DNA of 64,000 nucleotides from Desulfuromonas sp. DDH964 (GTDB lineage Bacteria; Desulfobacterota; Desulfuromonadia; Desulfuromonadales; DDH964), in contig NZ_CP015080.1 of NCBI RefSeq assembly GCF_001611275.1, positions 2,480,001 to 2,544,000 of the forward strand, in the 5' to 3' direction. Shown one piece after another: positions 20,809 to 30,508 of this stretch. The translations under genes and the position numbers were made by a program. The first letter of the stretch is position 1. Every line of letters begins with the position of its first letter. The notes beneath the pieces are model-generated. The model worked only from the letters and a program-made list of their open reading frames with translations, was not told the DNA's origin and made no database searches.

Positions 20809-21927
20809 ATGTTTGACTTTCAGCTCCTCGCCACCGACCGCACCACCCGCGCCCGCCGCGGCCGTCTCAACACGCCCCACGGGGTGATCGAGACGCCGAT
20901 CTTCATGCCGGTCGGCACTCATGCCGCCATGAAGGCAATGACGCCCGACCAGGTTGGCGAATGCGGCGCCCAGATCATCCTCGCCAACACCTACCATCTC
21001 CATCTCAAACCGGGCGAGGCGCTGGTACAGAAGGCCGGCGGCCTGCACCGCTTCATGAACTGGGGAAAACCGATCCTCACCGACAGCGGCGGCTTCCAGG
21101 TCTTTTCCCTGCCCAAGAAACGCATCACCGAGAACGGTGTTTTCTTCCGTCACGAGGTAACCGGCGAGGAGATTTTCCTGGGCCCCAAGGAAGCGATGGC
21201 GATCGAGAATGCTCTCGGCGCCGACATCATCATGGCGTTCGACGAATGTATCCCCTATCCCTCCGATCATGGCTACGCCGCCAACTCCATCCGCAAGACG
21301 ATCCGCTGGGCCGAGCAATGCCGCAAGTCCCACCAGCGCACCGATCAGGCCCTCTTCGGCATCGTCCAGGGGAGCGTCTATCCCGACCTGCGCCGGGAAT
21401 GCGCCGAGCAGCTGACCGCCCTCGATTTTCCCGGCTACGCCATCGGTGGCGTCAGCGTCGGCGAGGGGCTGGATCTGCTCAAGCAGGTGGTCGACGACAC
21501 CGAACCCTTCCTGCCGGCCAACAAGCCGCGCTACCTGATGGGCGTGGGATTGCCGGAGGACATCCTCGAAAGCATCGAACGCGGCATGGACATGTTCGAC
21601 TGCGTCATCCCTACCCGCTACGCGCGCAGCGCCACCCTCTTCACCAGCCGCGGCAAGATCCGCCTCACCCATCGCCGCTACCGGCGCGACTTCTTCCCCG
21701 TTGATGCCGCCTGTGACTGTTACTGCTGCCGGAACTTTACCCGGGCTTACCTCCACCACCTTTACAACGCCAATGAAATCCTCTCGGCGATCCTGGCGGC
21801 GATCCACAATGTACGCTTTTACCTGAACATGGTGGCCGGCGCGCGGGAAGCGATCGAGAGCGGCGACTATGCCGCCTTCAAGGCCGAGTTCCTGGGCCTT
21901 TATGGCACGAGCGGCGGCGACGAGTAA
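20809..21927 (+). CDS. tgt: tRNA-guanine transglycosylase
   Basis: Tgt swaps guanine 34 for preQ1 in tRNAs with GUN anticodons, a step in queuosine synthesis. I start at ATG 20809 (372 residues, MFDFQLLATDRTTRARRGRL), which aligns with the usual Tgt N-terminus; ATGs at 20749 and 20800 add unrelated residues. The catalytic aspartates are in TDSGGFQVFSL and DCVIPTRYARSATLF, and the zinc site is CDCYCCRNFTRAYLHHL. It stands alone here; other queuosine genes are not in the window. A hypothetical gene follows after 45 bases. Confidence 0.96.
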   Translation: MFDFQLLATDRTTRARRGRLNTPHGVIETPIFMPVGTHAAMKAMTPDQVGECGAQIILANTYHLHLKPGEALVQKAGGLHRFMNWGKPILTDSGGFQVFSLPKKRITENGVFFRHEVTGEEIFLGPKEAMAIENALGADIIMAFDECIPYPSDHGYAANSIRKTIRWAEQCRKSHQRTDQALFGIVQGSVYPDLRRECAEQLTALDFPGYAIGGVSVGEGLDLLKQVVDDTEPFLPANKPRYLMGVGLPEDILESIERGMDMFDCVIPTRYARSATLFTSRGKIRLTHRRYRRDFFPVDAACDCYCCRNFTRAYLHHLYNANEILSAILAAIHNVRFYLNMVAGAREAIESGDYAAFKAEFLGLYGTSGGDE

Positions 21928-21972
21928 CCGGACCCATGCCAGGCCCCGCATCCCGGACGCAGGGAGGCGCCG

Positions 21973-22770
21973 TTGAGTGAAAATCACCCCGCCGGCCAGC
22001 TTGACCCCGACCTGGTGGGCCGCCTGCGACAAGCGTTAACCGCAACCTCCGCCAACCTCTTCCAGGTTCTGCAGGATCCGGCTCCGGAGGTCCTGCGCGC
22101 GGCGCTGAAAAACCGTGCTCTTCGCGAAGAGCACCTCCTCGCCCTGTTGAAACGGCGGGATCTCCCCGAGGATCTGCTTCGGGCCTTGTCCCAGCTCCCT
22201 CTGGTCGAAACCAGTCACCGCCTGAAGCTGGCCCTCGCCGCCAATCCCGGCACCCCGGGAGCGGTCACCCTCACCCTCCTCCCCCACCTCTATCTCTTTG
22301 AACTCCTCAATCTCTGCATTCTTCCCGGCACCACCCCCGACCAGCGCCTTGCCGCCGAACGGGTCATCCTGCAGCGGCTGCCGACGGTCGAACTTGGCCA
22401 CAAGCTGACTCTGGCCCGGCGCGGCACCCCGGTGCTGCTCGCCGCGTTGCTGCGGGAGGGAGAACCCCGGGTGGTCGAGGCCTGTCTCGCCAATGGGCAG
22501 CTCCGGGAAGTGGCCATCCTGCAGTTCCTCAACAGCGCCGCCGCCAGTGCCGAGACCATCTCCATGGTCGCGCGTCACCCGCGCTGGAAGAGCCGCCCCA
22601 ACCTGCGGCTCGCCATCCTCAAAAACCGCCGGACCCCGGCGATCTGGTTCACCCTCTTCCTCCCCGCCCTGCGCACCCCCGACCTGCACAACCTGCTCGC
22701 CGGCCGGCGCCTTTCCCCCGCCCAGAGAGAACTGGTCTCCGACGAACTAAGGCGCCGTGGTCACGGCTGA
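21973..22770 (+). CDS. Hypothetical all-helical protein, HEAT-like repeats
   Basis: A 265-residue protein starting at TTG 21973, supported by AGGGAGG five bases upstream. It has no signal peptide. It is rich in Leu, Ala and Arg, with short amphipathic helices in a rough 30-40 residue period (PEVLRAALKNRALREEHLLALL, LVETSHRLKLALAANP, PTVELGHKLTLARRGTP, PRVVEACLANGQLREVAIL). This looks like an alpha-helical solenoid such as the leucine-rich-repeat-variant/HEAT group, which suggests a binding scaffold. I do not recognise a specific family. It probably shares the tgt transcript. It converges on the GspE-like gene. Confidence 0.6.
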   Translation: MSENHPAGQLDPDLVGRLRQALTATSANLFQVLQDPAPEVLRAALKNRALREEHLLALLKRRDLPEDLLRALSQLPLVETSHRLKLALAANPGTPGAVTLTLLPHLYLFELLNLCILPGTTPDQRLAAERVILQRLPTVELGHKLTLARRGTPVLLAALLREGEPRVVEACLANGQLREVAILQFLNSAAASAETISMVARHPRWKSRPNLRLAILKNRRTPAIWFTLFLPALRTPDLHNLLAGRRLSPAQRELVSDELRRRGHG

Positions 22771-22925
22771 CCTGGGCCGTTTCCAGCGCAAGTCGCCGCT
22801 ATTCACTAACGGCAAGAACGCTGTGGTAACAAGGGAAGTGAGCTGCGCCCCAAGGGGCAAACCGTGGGGCAGGAGACGGATGGGACTGGGGGCGAGCCGG
22901 ATTTGAGGCTGGGTGGGAACCGGAG

Positions 22926-25196
22926 TTAAAGGCAGACCTTCATAACCTGGTCAAAATCGGTCTGTCCAGCCAGCACCTTGGCGACACCGTCCATTTTCAG
23001 GCTGCGCATCCCCTGGTCGAGAGCGAGATCCCGGATCTCTTCAAGGGGAAGATTGCGCTTGATGGCATGCTTGATCTCCGCGGTTGCGACCAAAACTTCA
23101 TGCAGGGCAACCCGTCCCCGATACCCCTTGCCGTCACATTTTTCACACCCCTCGGCCAGCATCAGGACGGCATCGGGTGACCATGCGGGAAAGCCATCCG
23201 CATGATACCGCTCTTCACCATAGGCGGCGATCAAGTCGGACCAGGTCTCTCGGGACGCAGGCCGGGGCCGGCGACAGTGGCTGCACAGCGCCCGCGCCAG
23301 GCGCTGGGCGATTACCCCGAGCACGGCATCGGAAAAGCTGAACGGATCCATCCCCATCTCGATCAGCCGGGTGAGGGTCTCGGGGGCGCTGTTGGTGTGC
23401 AGAGTGCTCAGGACGAGGTGCCCGGTCAGGGACGCCTCGATGGCGATTTTGGCGGTCTCCACATCGCGCATCTCGCCGACCATGATGACGTCGGGGTCGG
23501 CGCGCAGGAAGGAACGCAGCGCCTCGGCGAAACCAAAACCGATTCGTGGATGGACCGGGACCTGGCGCAAACCGGACTGGGTAATCTCAACCGGGTCCTC
23601 GACGGTCCAGATTTTCCGCTCCGGAGTGTTGATCACGGCGAGCGCGGAATGGAGCGTCGTCGTTTTCCCCGAACCGGTCGGCCCGACGCAGAGGATCAGG
23701 CCATAGGGTTTGCGCAGAAAATCATGGAAGGCATTGAGATTGCGAGAGGAGAAGCCGAGCTGGTCGAGGGGCAGCGGCTTGGAGGAACTCAGCACCCGCA
23801 AGACGGCGTCTTCCTGGCCACCGACGGTGGGGGTGATTTCGACCCGGTATTCGAGGAGTTTGCGCCCGACCCGCAGCAGGATCTTGCCGCTCTGCGGCTT
23901 ACGGCGCTCGGCGATATCGAGGTTGGACATGATCTTCAGGCGCGCGATGACCGCGCGTTTGAAGACGCCGGCGATTCTGTGAGCCACCAGGCAAGAGCCA
24001 TCGATGCGGTGCCGAATCCGCAGCGGGGCCGAACCGGGACCGGGCTCGAAGTGGATATCCGATACCCCCTCCTGGTGGGCCTCGATGAGAAGCCGGTTGA
24101 CGACATTGATCACCTGGGAGTCGCTCTCGCTGACCTCGGAGCCGAACTCCTTCGCCTCATCCTCTTCGAAGGTGGCAATCTCACCGTCGAGTTGCCCGAG
24201 GAGCGAATCGACCGAACCCTCGGGGGTGTAATAACGGGTCAGGGCATCGTCGATGGCGGCCGCATAGGCAACCACCAGATCGATGTGGCAACCGGTCGCA
24301 AAGCGCAGGCTGTCGGCAATGGTCGTGTCGGTGGGGGCTGAGGTCGCGATCAGCAGCCGGTTGCCGTCCCGCTCCAGGGGCAGGACCTTGAACCGGTAGG
24401 CCATGCCGCTGGAGAGGGCGGCAAGGGCCTCCTCCTGCGGCTCGACCGCGCTCAGATCGACCAGGGGGAGCCGGAATTTTGTGGCCAGGGCGACCATCAG
24501 CTGTTCCTCGGTAATCAGGCCCCGTTCAATCAGCAGGTCCCCGATCCGCTTGCTCTTCCCCTGTTCCTGGCTGGCAACCGCCTTCTCCACCTGTTCCCGG
24601 GTCACCAGTCCGGCCGCAATCAGGATGTCGCCAACCCGCGCATTTTTCGGCAGACTCCCCTCAGCAGGAGGGTGTTGCAGGGTCGCCTCAATGGTCCCCT
24701 GGGGGAGGTTGTTCTCCTCGGCGAGAATCTCCCCAACCCGGCGACGCCGCAAGCGATCCTGCTCGGCGAGAGCCGCGTTCATATCGGTTTCCCGCAACAC
24801 CCCATTTTCCAGCAGTATTTGCCCGACCGGGCGCTGCAGCTGCCGCAGCCGGATGCCGTGGCTGGTGAAAAAAATCGACTGGTAGGGTCCCTGTCCATCT
24901 TCGGGAAAACCAAAGAAGCCGGCGGTGAACTTGTCCCGATCCGGAATCTGCACGCGAAAGGTCTCGCCGTTCATGGTGAGAACCTCCTCGTACCCCCCCC
25001 CCAGCTCGGCATTGACGATCTTTACCGCCGGCCCACAGAACTTGATGCAGGCCAGCTCGGAGAGACGGAATGTCAGTGCGCGACCCTGCCCCTCGAGGAG
25101 AACCTCGACGACCCCCTCGCCCGGCTTGAAGGGTCGTTTCAGCACCCCCTCGACCTCCGCGCGGTCGAGAAAGTTCAAAAATACTCGTTGTTCCAT
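22926..25196 (-). CDS. GspE/PilB-type secretion ATPase, orphan
   Basis: A 756-residue hexameric motor ATPase of the type II secretion/type IV pilus class. Residues 1-120 form an unusual N-terminal domain with a PilZ-like look. Residues about 120-230 contain two or three MshEN/GspE-N modules (GQILLENGVL, GDILIAAGLVT, GDLLIERGLIT), which in MshE bind cyclic-di-GMP. The motor has Walker A CVGPTGSGKTTTLHSA, a Walker B region RADPDVIMVGEMRD and two Cys pairs, CSHC and CEKCDGKGYRGR. No pilin, GspF or other secretion gene adjoins it, so its machine is elsewhere. Cyclic-di-GMP control is an inference from the module type. Confidence 0.85.
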   Translation of the reverse strand: MEQRVFLNFLDRAEVEGVLKRPFKPGEGVVEVLLEGQGRALTFRLSELACIKFCGPAVKIVNAELGGGYEEVLTMNGETFRVQIPDRDKFTAGFFGFPEDGQGPYQSIFFTSHGIRLRQLQRPVGQILLENGVLRETDMNAALAEQDRLRRRRVGEILAEENNLPQGTIEATLQHPPAEGSLPKNARVGDILIAAGLVTREQVEKAVASQEQGKSKRIGDLLIERGLITEEQLMVALATKFRLPLVDLSAVEPQEEALAALSSGMAYRFKVLPLERDGNRLLIATSAPTDTTIADSLRFATGCHIDLVVAYAAAIDDALTRYYTPEGSVDSLLGQLDGEIATFEEDEAKEFGSEVSESDSQVINVVNRLLIEAHQEGVSDIHFEPGPGSAPLRIRHRIDGSCLVAHRIAGVFKRAVIARLKIMSNLDIAERRKPQSGKILLRVGRKLLEYRVEITPTVGGQEDAVLRVLSSSKPLPLDQLGFSSRNLNAFHDFLRKPYGLILCVGPTGSGKTTTLHSALAVINTPERKIWTVEDPVEITQSGLRQVPVHPRIGFGFAEALRSFLRADPDVIMVGEMRDVETAKIAIEASLTGHLVLSTLHTNSAPETLTRLIEMGMDPFSFSDAVLGVIAQRLARALCSHCRRPRPASRETWSDLIAAYGEERYHADGFPAWSPDAVLMLAEGCEKCDGKGYRGRVALHEVLVATAEIKHAIKRNLPLEEIRDLALDQGMRSLKMDGVAKVLAGQTDFDQVMKVCL

Positions 25197-25339
25197 CGCT
25201 TGCGCCTCCGGTCGACATAAAATTCATACCAGGCCCGCCACCACAGCGGGAATGATGAAAGAAGGAGCATTACAACTTTTGGCATCTCTTTCCTGCTCCT
25301 GCTCTGGTCACGACCCCTGGCGAAATTTTGATCCTCGAT

Positions 25340-25801
25340 TCAGCCTGCAGTAAGCTCCGAGGTGCAGTTGGGGCAGCGACTCGCCTTGATTGGTATGGCG
25401 GTGAAACAAAAGGGACAATCCCGGGTGGTCGGCTCAGCCACCGGAGCTTCCTCCTGCCGCTTCATCCTGTTGAGCGAACGGACCAGGAAAAAGACCGCAA
25501 AGGCAACGATCACGAAACTGACGACCGCATTGAAAAAGAGACCGAAGTTGATGGTCACGGCACCCGCCTTCTGGGCATCAGCCAGAGTGAGATAAGGGGC
25601 GGCCGTAGCCCCTTCCCGGAGCACCACATACAAGTCGGAGAAATCGACATTTCCCAGCAGCAGGCCGATCGGCGGCATGATGACATCGGCGACGAGAGAC
25701 TTGACGATGGTACCAAAGGCACCGCCGATAATAATCCCGACCGCCATGTCGACGACGTTGCCGCGCATGGCAAACTCTTTGAATTCCTTCACCATGGCCA
25801 T
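25340..25801 (-). CDS. mscL: Large-conductance mechanosensitive channel with C-terminal zinc ribbon
   Basis: MscL opens under membrane tension to release solutes. I start at ATG 25801 (153 residues, MAMVKEFKEFAMRGNVVDMAVG), with AAGGAG nine bases upstream; ATGs at 25810 and 25795 are less well placed. Two membrane segments (about 15-45 and 84-108) match the family, including GIIIGGAFGTIVKSLVADVIMP. The unusual part is the tail: C129-P-F-C132 and C143-P-N-C146 form a CxxC pair typical of a zinc ribbon, where most MscL proteins have a short charged helix. Confidence 0.93.
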   Translation of the reverse strand: MAMVKEFKEFAMRGNVVDMAVGIIIGGAFGTIVKSLVADVIMPPIGLLLGNVDFSDLYVVLREGATAAPYLTLADAQKAGAVTINFGLFFNAVVSFVIVAFAVFFLVRSLNRMKRQEEAPVAEPTTRDCPFCFTAIPIKASRCPNCTSELTAG

Positions 25802-25976
25802 CCCATTCATCTCCTTCTCAAGGGTGAATCTGATTTCAACCGGGATTCCATGATGGTCACGACTGCACAGTTGCAGTCGCCCGGCATGGAGGAAGTCTAC
25901 CACTCTGGCGGCAAATGCAAGGGAGGGACGGGTGAGGAGCTACCCTTCCGCCCAGAGCGGTCCCTGGTGCGGAAGC

Positions 25977-26387
25977 CTAGAACCCCTCGAAAGCGGTCAC
26001 GGCCCGGCGAAATGGCCCGGGAAGCCGGACCGGGCGCCGGCTCTGGTAATCGAAGGCAACCAGGCTGGTTGTCCCCTCGGCAACGGCGGCACCACCCCGT
26101 TCGATGCGGTAGCTCATGATAAAAGACGAGTTGCGCAGTTCGCTGACCCGGACGCCGATTTCAAGCTGTTGGCCGAGAAACATCTCCGCCAGGTAGCGAA
26201 CCTGTGCCTCGGGAAGGATGATGCCACAGCCGCCAATATCGAGTTCCGAGAAATCGCCGAGATGGCCCAGATAAGCAATGCGTGCATCCTGGAAAAAACT
26301 GAGAACCGCGGCGTTGGAGACATGACCACCGTAGTTGATGTCGGCCACCCGAACCGTGTAAGGGATGCTGAAACGAAAATTTTCCAT
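25977..26387 (-). CDS. Acyl-CoA thioesterase, hot-dog (4HBT) family
   Basis: A 136-residue single hot-dog domain. The N-terminal strand and active-site region RVADINYGGHVSNAAVLSFFQDAR carries the aspartate and GGHVSN motif of 4HBT/YbgC-like thioesterases; the following QLEIGVRVSELRNSSF is the second strand pair. It would hydrolyse short or aromatic acyl-CoA, but the chain length preference cannot be read from the sequence. It lies 60 bases downstream of the large sensor kinase, on the same strand, and may be co-transcribed. Confidence 0.85.
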   Translation of the reverse strand: MENFRFSIPYTVRVADINYGGHVSNAAVLSFFQDARIAYLGHLGDFSELDIGGCGIILPEAQVRYLAEMFLGQQLEIGVRVSELRNSSFIMSYRIERGGAAVAEGTTSLVAFDYQSRRPVRLPGPFRRAVTAFEGF

Positions 26388-26447
26388 GGCACATACTCCC
26401 GGATTTCAATTTCCAGCTGGGACTGTCAAAAAAGCGGCCGCACCAAT

Positions 26448-28994
26448 TCACTTCCTGGCGGGAGGCCGGCTCTCGTTCGCGACGGTTATCGGCTTCGGCG
26501 GCAAGGGGAACCAGAGCGTGAAGGTCGTCCCACCTCCGGGTGAACTTTCGACCTCAATGCGGCCGCCATGCTCCGAAACGATATTGTGGCTGATGGAGAG
26601 CCCCAGGCCGGTCCCCGCCCCCTTGCTGGTGTAAAAAGGTTCGAAGATCAAGGGGAGACGCTCTGCCGGTATCCCCTCTCCGGAATCAGCAACGGCAATT
26701 CGCACCTGATCATCCTGGAGTGCGGCGCTCAGTCGCAGGACCCCTCCCGCCGGCATCGCTTCGATGGCATTGGTCAGGAGGTTGAGGAATGCCTGTTTCA
26801 GTTTGTCGCGGTCAAGGGGGAAGGAGGGCAGGTTCTCCGGGATACTCTGCTGCAGGGAGATTCCGGCCTTGCGACATTGCCCTTCGACCAGGAAGAGGGT
26901 GTCGGCGAGAACGCCGCCGATTGCATCGTTTTGCAGGCGCAACTTGGGGAGCGCAGCGAATTCGAGCAGTTCATTGACCAGCCCCTCGAGGCGCTCGATT
27001 TCACTCAGGGCGCGCCGGATCAGCACCTGGTCGCCACTGCTGCTGATCAGCCGGTCGTGCAGTTCATCGAGCAACAGACTGAGCCCGGTCAGCGGGTTCC
27101 GAATTTCGTGGGCGATCCCGGCGGAGAGCCGCCCCAGGGAGGCGAGGCGATCCATGCGCGCCAGGTGATGGCGCATCTCGACCCGCTCGGTGAGATCCTC
27201 CACCGTCAGCAGTTGCCCCCCCGCTTCGCCGAAACTGAGCGGCAGCAGGGCAAGGCGGAAGGTGCGCTCCTTGCCATCGCGGCTGGCAATAACGTAATCA
27301 CTCCAGATCCCGCGCGCCCCTTTGGCCGCCTCTCCTGCACCGAGGGCGCCGAGAAGTTCCGGCCACCCGGCCAGCAGTACCGCGGCCGATTGGGGTGCGG
27401 CAAGGACCGGCAGATCGAGAATCTGCCGCGCCGGCCCGTTGGCCGAAGTCACGTTGCCGCCCGCGTCAAGGGTAAAGATTCCCGTTTCGACATTTTCGAA
27501 GATCGTCTCCTTGAAGTTGCGTTCGCGGAGAATCTCCTTGCGCGACCGGCGCAGGGCCTGGAGGGTGCGCAGCAGGCGGCCCCGGCGTTCATTGAGTTCG
27601 CGGGCCATGGTATTGAAGGAGGCGGCGAGCTGCCCGACTTCATCATGGCCGGAGACCGGCACCTCGGTGGCCAGCTTCCCCCGCGCCATCTTCCGGGTCC
27701 CGTCAATCAGCTCCAGGAGCGGTCCGGTAATCCCGCGCGACAATCGCCAGGCAGCGAACAGGACCAGCAACCCGGTGAGGGTGATCATCAGGGAGGAACC
27801 GCTGACGAAACGGGTGATTTCGCGCCGGATAACTGCCGAGGTGGCGAGAGCGGTCTTGTGAAACTGGCGCACCTCGGCGCCAATCGTCACGCCGCCAAAG
27901 ATTCCCCGGTCACCATAACTCCCCCCGCTATACCGAATTGGCGCGTAGGCCATGATCTTCTCCGAGCCACCGACATTGGTGACATCGGCCACCCCCGATT
28001 GGCCGTCGAGAACAGCGCTGGCCACGACCGGATAATTGGGATGGACGAAACCGGCGTTGAAGAGATTAAAGGGGATACGCCCGGCCTGGACATCCTCAAA
28101 ACTGGAGGCAAGGGTATAGGGGGGAACGAGCCGGCCCTGGGAATCCAGCCCGCGGATGTCCCAGAACTTGGGGTGGGCGATCATCCACCCCTCGTCATCA
28201 AATAAAAAGGCGTAGTTGCCGCTGTCGTAGGAGGGAAAGACGACGTAGCGTTCCTCCGTCGGCATGATGTGCTGGGTGAACTCCATCAGGTGACGGTGAT
28301 CGAGAGAGAGCACGACCACCCCCCGCAAGGTGCCGTCCGGGGCGCGCTGCGGCATGGCGAAGCGGACCACTCCCTGGTAGCTCGCCCCCTCCACCGCTTC
28401 CTCGGGGCTGGCGGCGTCCCCCAGCTGCGCCTGGCGTCCGACATGCCAGCCGGTGACATGGGACACATAGACCGCACCGGCGGGCAACCGGGCCGCTTCC
28501 CTGAAGTAGGTTTCGCTGCGATAGGTCGTATCGGCCGGGTCGGCAACCTTGCGCAACTCCCGGCTCACCACCCCGTCGACAATCCGGAGTCGCTCGAAGC
28601 CGTCGGCACCGACAAATGCCAGTTCCCGGTAAAGGGGGATTTCGTCGCGGCATTCCTGCGGGGCCCGATTGGTTCCGCAGCGCTGCCAGATCGCGCGATG
28701 ATGGTTGGCACTGAAGGCGAGGTAGGAATCGGGCCGGGCGGGGAGGAGTGCCAGGTCGCGCAGGTCCCCTTCGACCCGTTGCAGAAAGTCGCCGACATCG
28801 GTTGCAACCATCTCGGCGCGCAGTTGCAAGGCCCGGGCGGCCTGCTGATCGATGGCGGCAGTCGCACTGGCGCGCAGCAGTGACTCCACCAGCCGCAGAC
28901 TGTGGTTGGAACTGACCAGCAGCAGAATCAGCGGGATCAGCGACAGGGCCCAGAAGGCATAGAGCACCTTGCGGTGCAGGTTCAGACGCGGCAT
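26448..28994 (-). CDS. Membrane sensor histidine kinase (Cache-HAMP-PAS-HisKA-HATPase)
   Basis: An 848-residue kinase. It has a first membrane helix (about 12-30), a long periplasmic sensor of about 370 residues with a double Cache look ([34 protein letters not shown]), a second membrane helix (about 400-420), a HAMP linker, a PAS domain (about 500-610), HisKA ([19 protein letters not shown]) and HATPase ([32 protein letters not shown]). The H box and N, G1 and G2 boxes are intact. No response regulator adjoins it, so it is an orphan kinase. The sensed ligand is unknown; small-molecule sensing outside the cytoplasm is inferred from the Cache fold. Confidence 0.92.
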   Translation of the reverse strand: MPRLNLHRKVLYAFWALSLIPLILLLVSSNHSLRLVESLLRASATAAIDQQAARALQLRAEMVATDVGDFLQRVEGDLRDLALLPARPDSYLAFSANHHRAIWQRCGTNRAPQECRDEIPLYRELAFVGADGFERLRIVDGVVSRELRKVADPADTTYRSETYFREAARLPAGAVYVSHVTGWHVGRQAQLGDAASPEEAVEGASYQGVVRFAMPQRAPDGTLRGVVVLSLDHRHLMEFTQHIMPTEERYVVFPSYDSGNYAFLFDDEGWMIAHPKFWDIRGLDSQGRLVPPYTLASSFEDVQAGRIPFNLFNAGFVHPNYPVVASAVLDGQSGVADVTNVGGSEKIMAYAPIRYSGGSYGDRGIFGGVTIGAEVRQFHKTALATSAVIRREITRFVSGSSLMITLTGLLVLFAAWRLSRGITGPLLELIDGTRKMARGKLATEVPVSGHDEVGQLAASFNTMARELNERRGRLLRTLQALRRSRKEILRERNFKETIFENVETGIFTLDAGGNVTSANGPARQILDLPVLAAPQSAAVLLAGWPELLGALGAGEAAKGARGIWSDYVIASRDGKERTFRLALLPLSFGEAGGQLLTVEDLTERVEMRHHLARMDRLASLGRLSAGIAHEIRNPLTGLSLLLDELHDRLISSSGDQVLIRRALSEIERLEGLVNELLEFAALPKLRLQNDAIGGVLADTLFLVEGQCRKAGISLQQSIPENLPSFPLDRDKLKQAFLNLLTNAIEAMPAGGVLRLSAALQDDQVRIAVADSGEGIPAERLPLIFEPFYTSKGAGTGLGLSISHNIVSEHGGRIEVESSPGGGTTFTLWFPLPPKPITVANESRPPARK

Positions 28995-29056
28995 GGACGG
29001 GAGTATAGCAGCAGGGCGGGGCTGTCGACCACCCTGTTGGGACAGTCGCTAAAAAA

Positions 29057-29290
29057 TTAGCAGCTCAGGCGGCGGGTCGCGTAGAGCAATTCGCGGGAAT
29101 TGACCGCCAGCGGGAGCAGCCGCTGGTGCCGGGAGAGTGCTTCTTCGAGGGAAATCCCGTCGTTGATGATGACGTCACGGGGGGTAAAGAAAGTCTTGGC
29201 AACATGCGTACCATCCGCCCGCCGAAAGATCAGAATTTCGTAATCGTTTCCGGCAATCGCATGGTGGGTGGTGTGAACCAGAGTTTCCAT
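29057..29290 (-). CDS. Small hypothetical protein
   Basis: A 77-residue protein, started at ATG 29290 (METLVHTTHHAIAGNDYEILIF), with a purine-rich GGGGGGA upstream; a longer frame to 29326 is less likely. It looks like a small mixed alpha/beta fold (YEILIFRRADGTHVAKTFF) followed by a helix (LEEALSRHQRLLPLAVNSRELL). No signal peptide, membrane segment or metal motif is present. I do not recognise a family. It lies between ispB and the large sensor kinase gene on the same strand. The coding call rests on codon composition and a plausible start. Confidence 0.5.
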   Translation of the reverse strand: METLVHTTHHAIAGNDYEILIFRRADGTHVAKTFFTPRDVIINDGISLEEALSRHQRLLPLAVNSRELLYATRRLSC

Positions 29291-29417
29291 AATCGTCCCC
29301 CCCGGGGGTTCGGCAGGTTTAGCCAAAGTGCCCGGCTGACGGGCGCCAATAAAATATGGATTCTATTTTTGAGCAAAATTCAGGCCAACCAGAAAATCTC
29401 CCCAGGTGCAAACGAGA

Positions 29418-29450
29418 GACGCCCGCAACGGCGGGGCCGTCACGGGCGTC
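29418..29450 (-). terminator. Hairpin between ispB and the small hypothetical gene
   Basis: GACGCCCG-CA-ACGGC-GGG-GCCGT-CA-CGGGCGTC forms a stable stem. On the minus strand only a poor T-tract follows (TCTCTCGTTTG), so termination is possible but not certain. Confidence 0.45.
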
Positions 29451-29502
29451 ACTGGAAGAACCAGACCAATCCTCTCAAGTTATTTAACCGGTCGGTCGCC
29501 GT

Positions 29503-30480
29503 CTATTTACGGCGACTAAGGACATAGTCGGCCACGGTTTCTAGGGCGTCCCGCTCCTGGCCGGAGGCAAAGGCGGCGAGGTGGGACTTGGCACGGGCAA
29601 CCATATCGGCGGCACGGCGGCGGGTGTATTCGATCCCCTGGTAGCGCTCGATCAGCGCCGTCACCCGGGTCAGGGCGACATCGTCCAAATCCTCGGCCTC
29701 GACTATTACAGCCACTTCCTGGCGCTCGGCAGGGGTACACTGGCGCAGGGCGTGGATCAGCGGCAGGGTCATTTTCCCTTCGGCAAGATCATGCCCCTTG
29801 GCCTTGCCGAACTCGTCCTGGTCAGCCACGTAATCGAGGGCATCGTCCATCAACTGGAAGGCAATTCCCAAATCCATGCCATAAGCGGCGAGGGCTTCCT
29901 CCTGCTGGGGCTCCAGGTTGCCGAGGATGCCGCCGACGCGACAGGCGGCGGAGATCAGAATGGCCGTTTTGTTCTCGATCACATTCAGGTAACTCGCCTC
30001 GTCGATATCGAGGTCACAGGTACTGATCAGCTGCTGGACTTCCCCCTCGGCCATCTGCGTGGTGGCATCGGAGAGTGCCTGGAGGACCGCCAGGCTGCCG
30101 CCCCTAACCATGAGCGAGAAGGACTTGGCGAACAGAAAATCACCGACCAGTACCGAGGCCTCGTTCCCCCAGACCGAATTGGCGGAAGCATTGCCGCGCC
30201 GCAGCACGGCGCTGTCGACTACGTCGTCATGCAGCAGGGTCGCGGTGTGGATAAACTCGACGACGCTGGCCAGACCGATATGGGCGTCGCCGCGGTAACC
30301 GGCCAGGCGCGCACAAAGAAGGAGCAGAATCGGCCGGATCCGTTTGCCGCCGCTGGCCAGGACATATTCCCCAACCTTGCGGATCAGGACCACATCCGAG
30401 GTCAGGTCGATCTTGAACTGGGCTTCCACCCGTTGCAGATCGTCTTTCAGTTGGGCCAGTACCTTGTCCATAAGTGTCAA
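29503..30480 (-). CDS. ispB: Polyprenyl diphosphate synthase (IspB-like)
   Basis: A 325-residue trans-prenyltransferase that makes the side chain of menaquinone or ubiquinone. Both aspartate-rich motifs are present: DDVVD (residues 85-89, in TATLLHDDVVDSAVLRRG) and LMDDALDYVAD in the second half. GKRIRP for diphosphate binding lies at 45-50. The residues before the first motif are not bulky aromatics, which fits a long-chain synthase rather than FPP or GGPP synthase; exact chain length is not determined. It follows the smaller sensor kinase gene by 28 bases. Confidence 0.92.
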   Translation of the reverse strand: MTLMDKVLAQLKDDLQRVEAQFKIDLTSDVVLIRKVGEYVLASGGKRIRPILLLLCARLAGYRGDAHIGLASVVEFIHTATLLHDDVVDSAVLRRGNASANSVWGNEASVLVGDFLFAKSFSLMVRGGSLAVLQALSDATTQMAEGEVQQLISTCDLDIDEASYLNVIENKTAILISAACRVGGILGNLEPQQEEALAAYGMDLGIAFQLMDDALDYVADQDEFGKAKGHDLAEGKMTLPLIHALRQCTPAERQEVAVIVEAEDLDDVALTRVTALIERYQGIEYTRRRAADMVARAKSHLAAFASGQERDALETVADYVLSRRK

Positions 30481-30508
30481 GCCATCTCCGGCAAATAGGA
30501 AATTCTCG

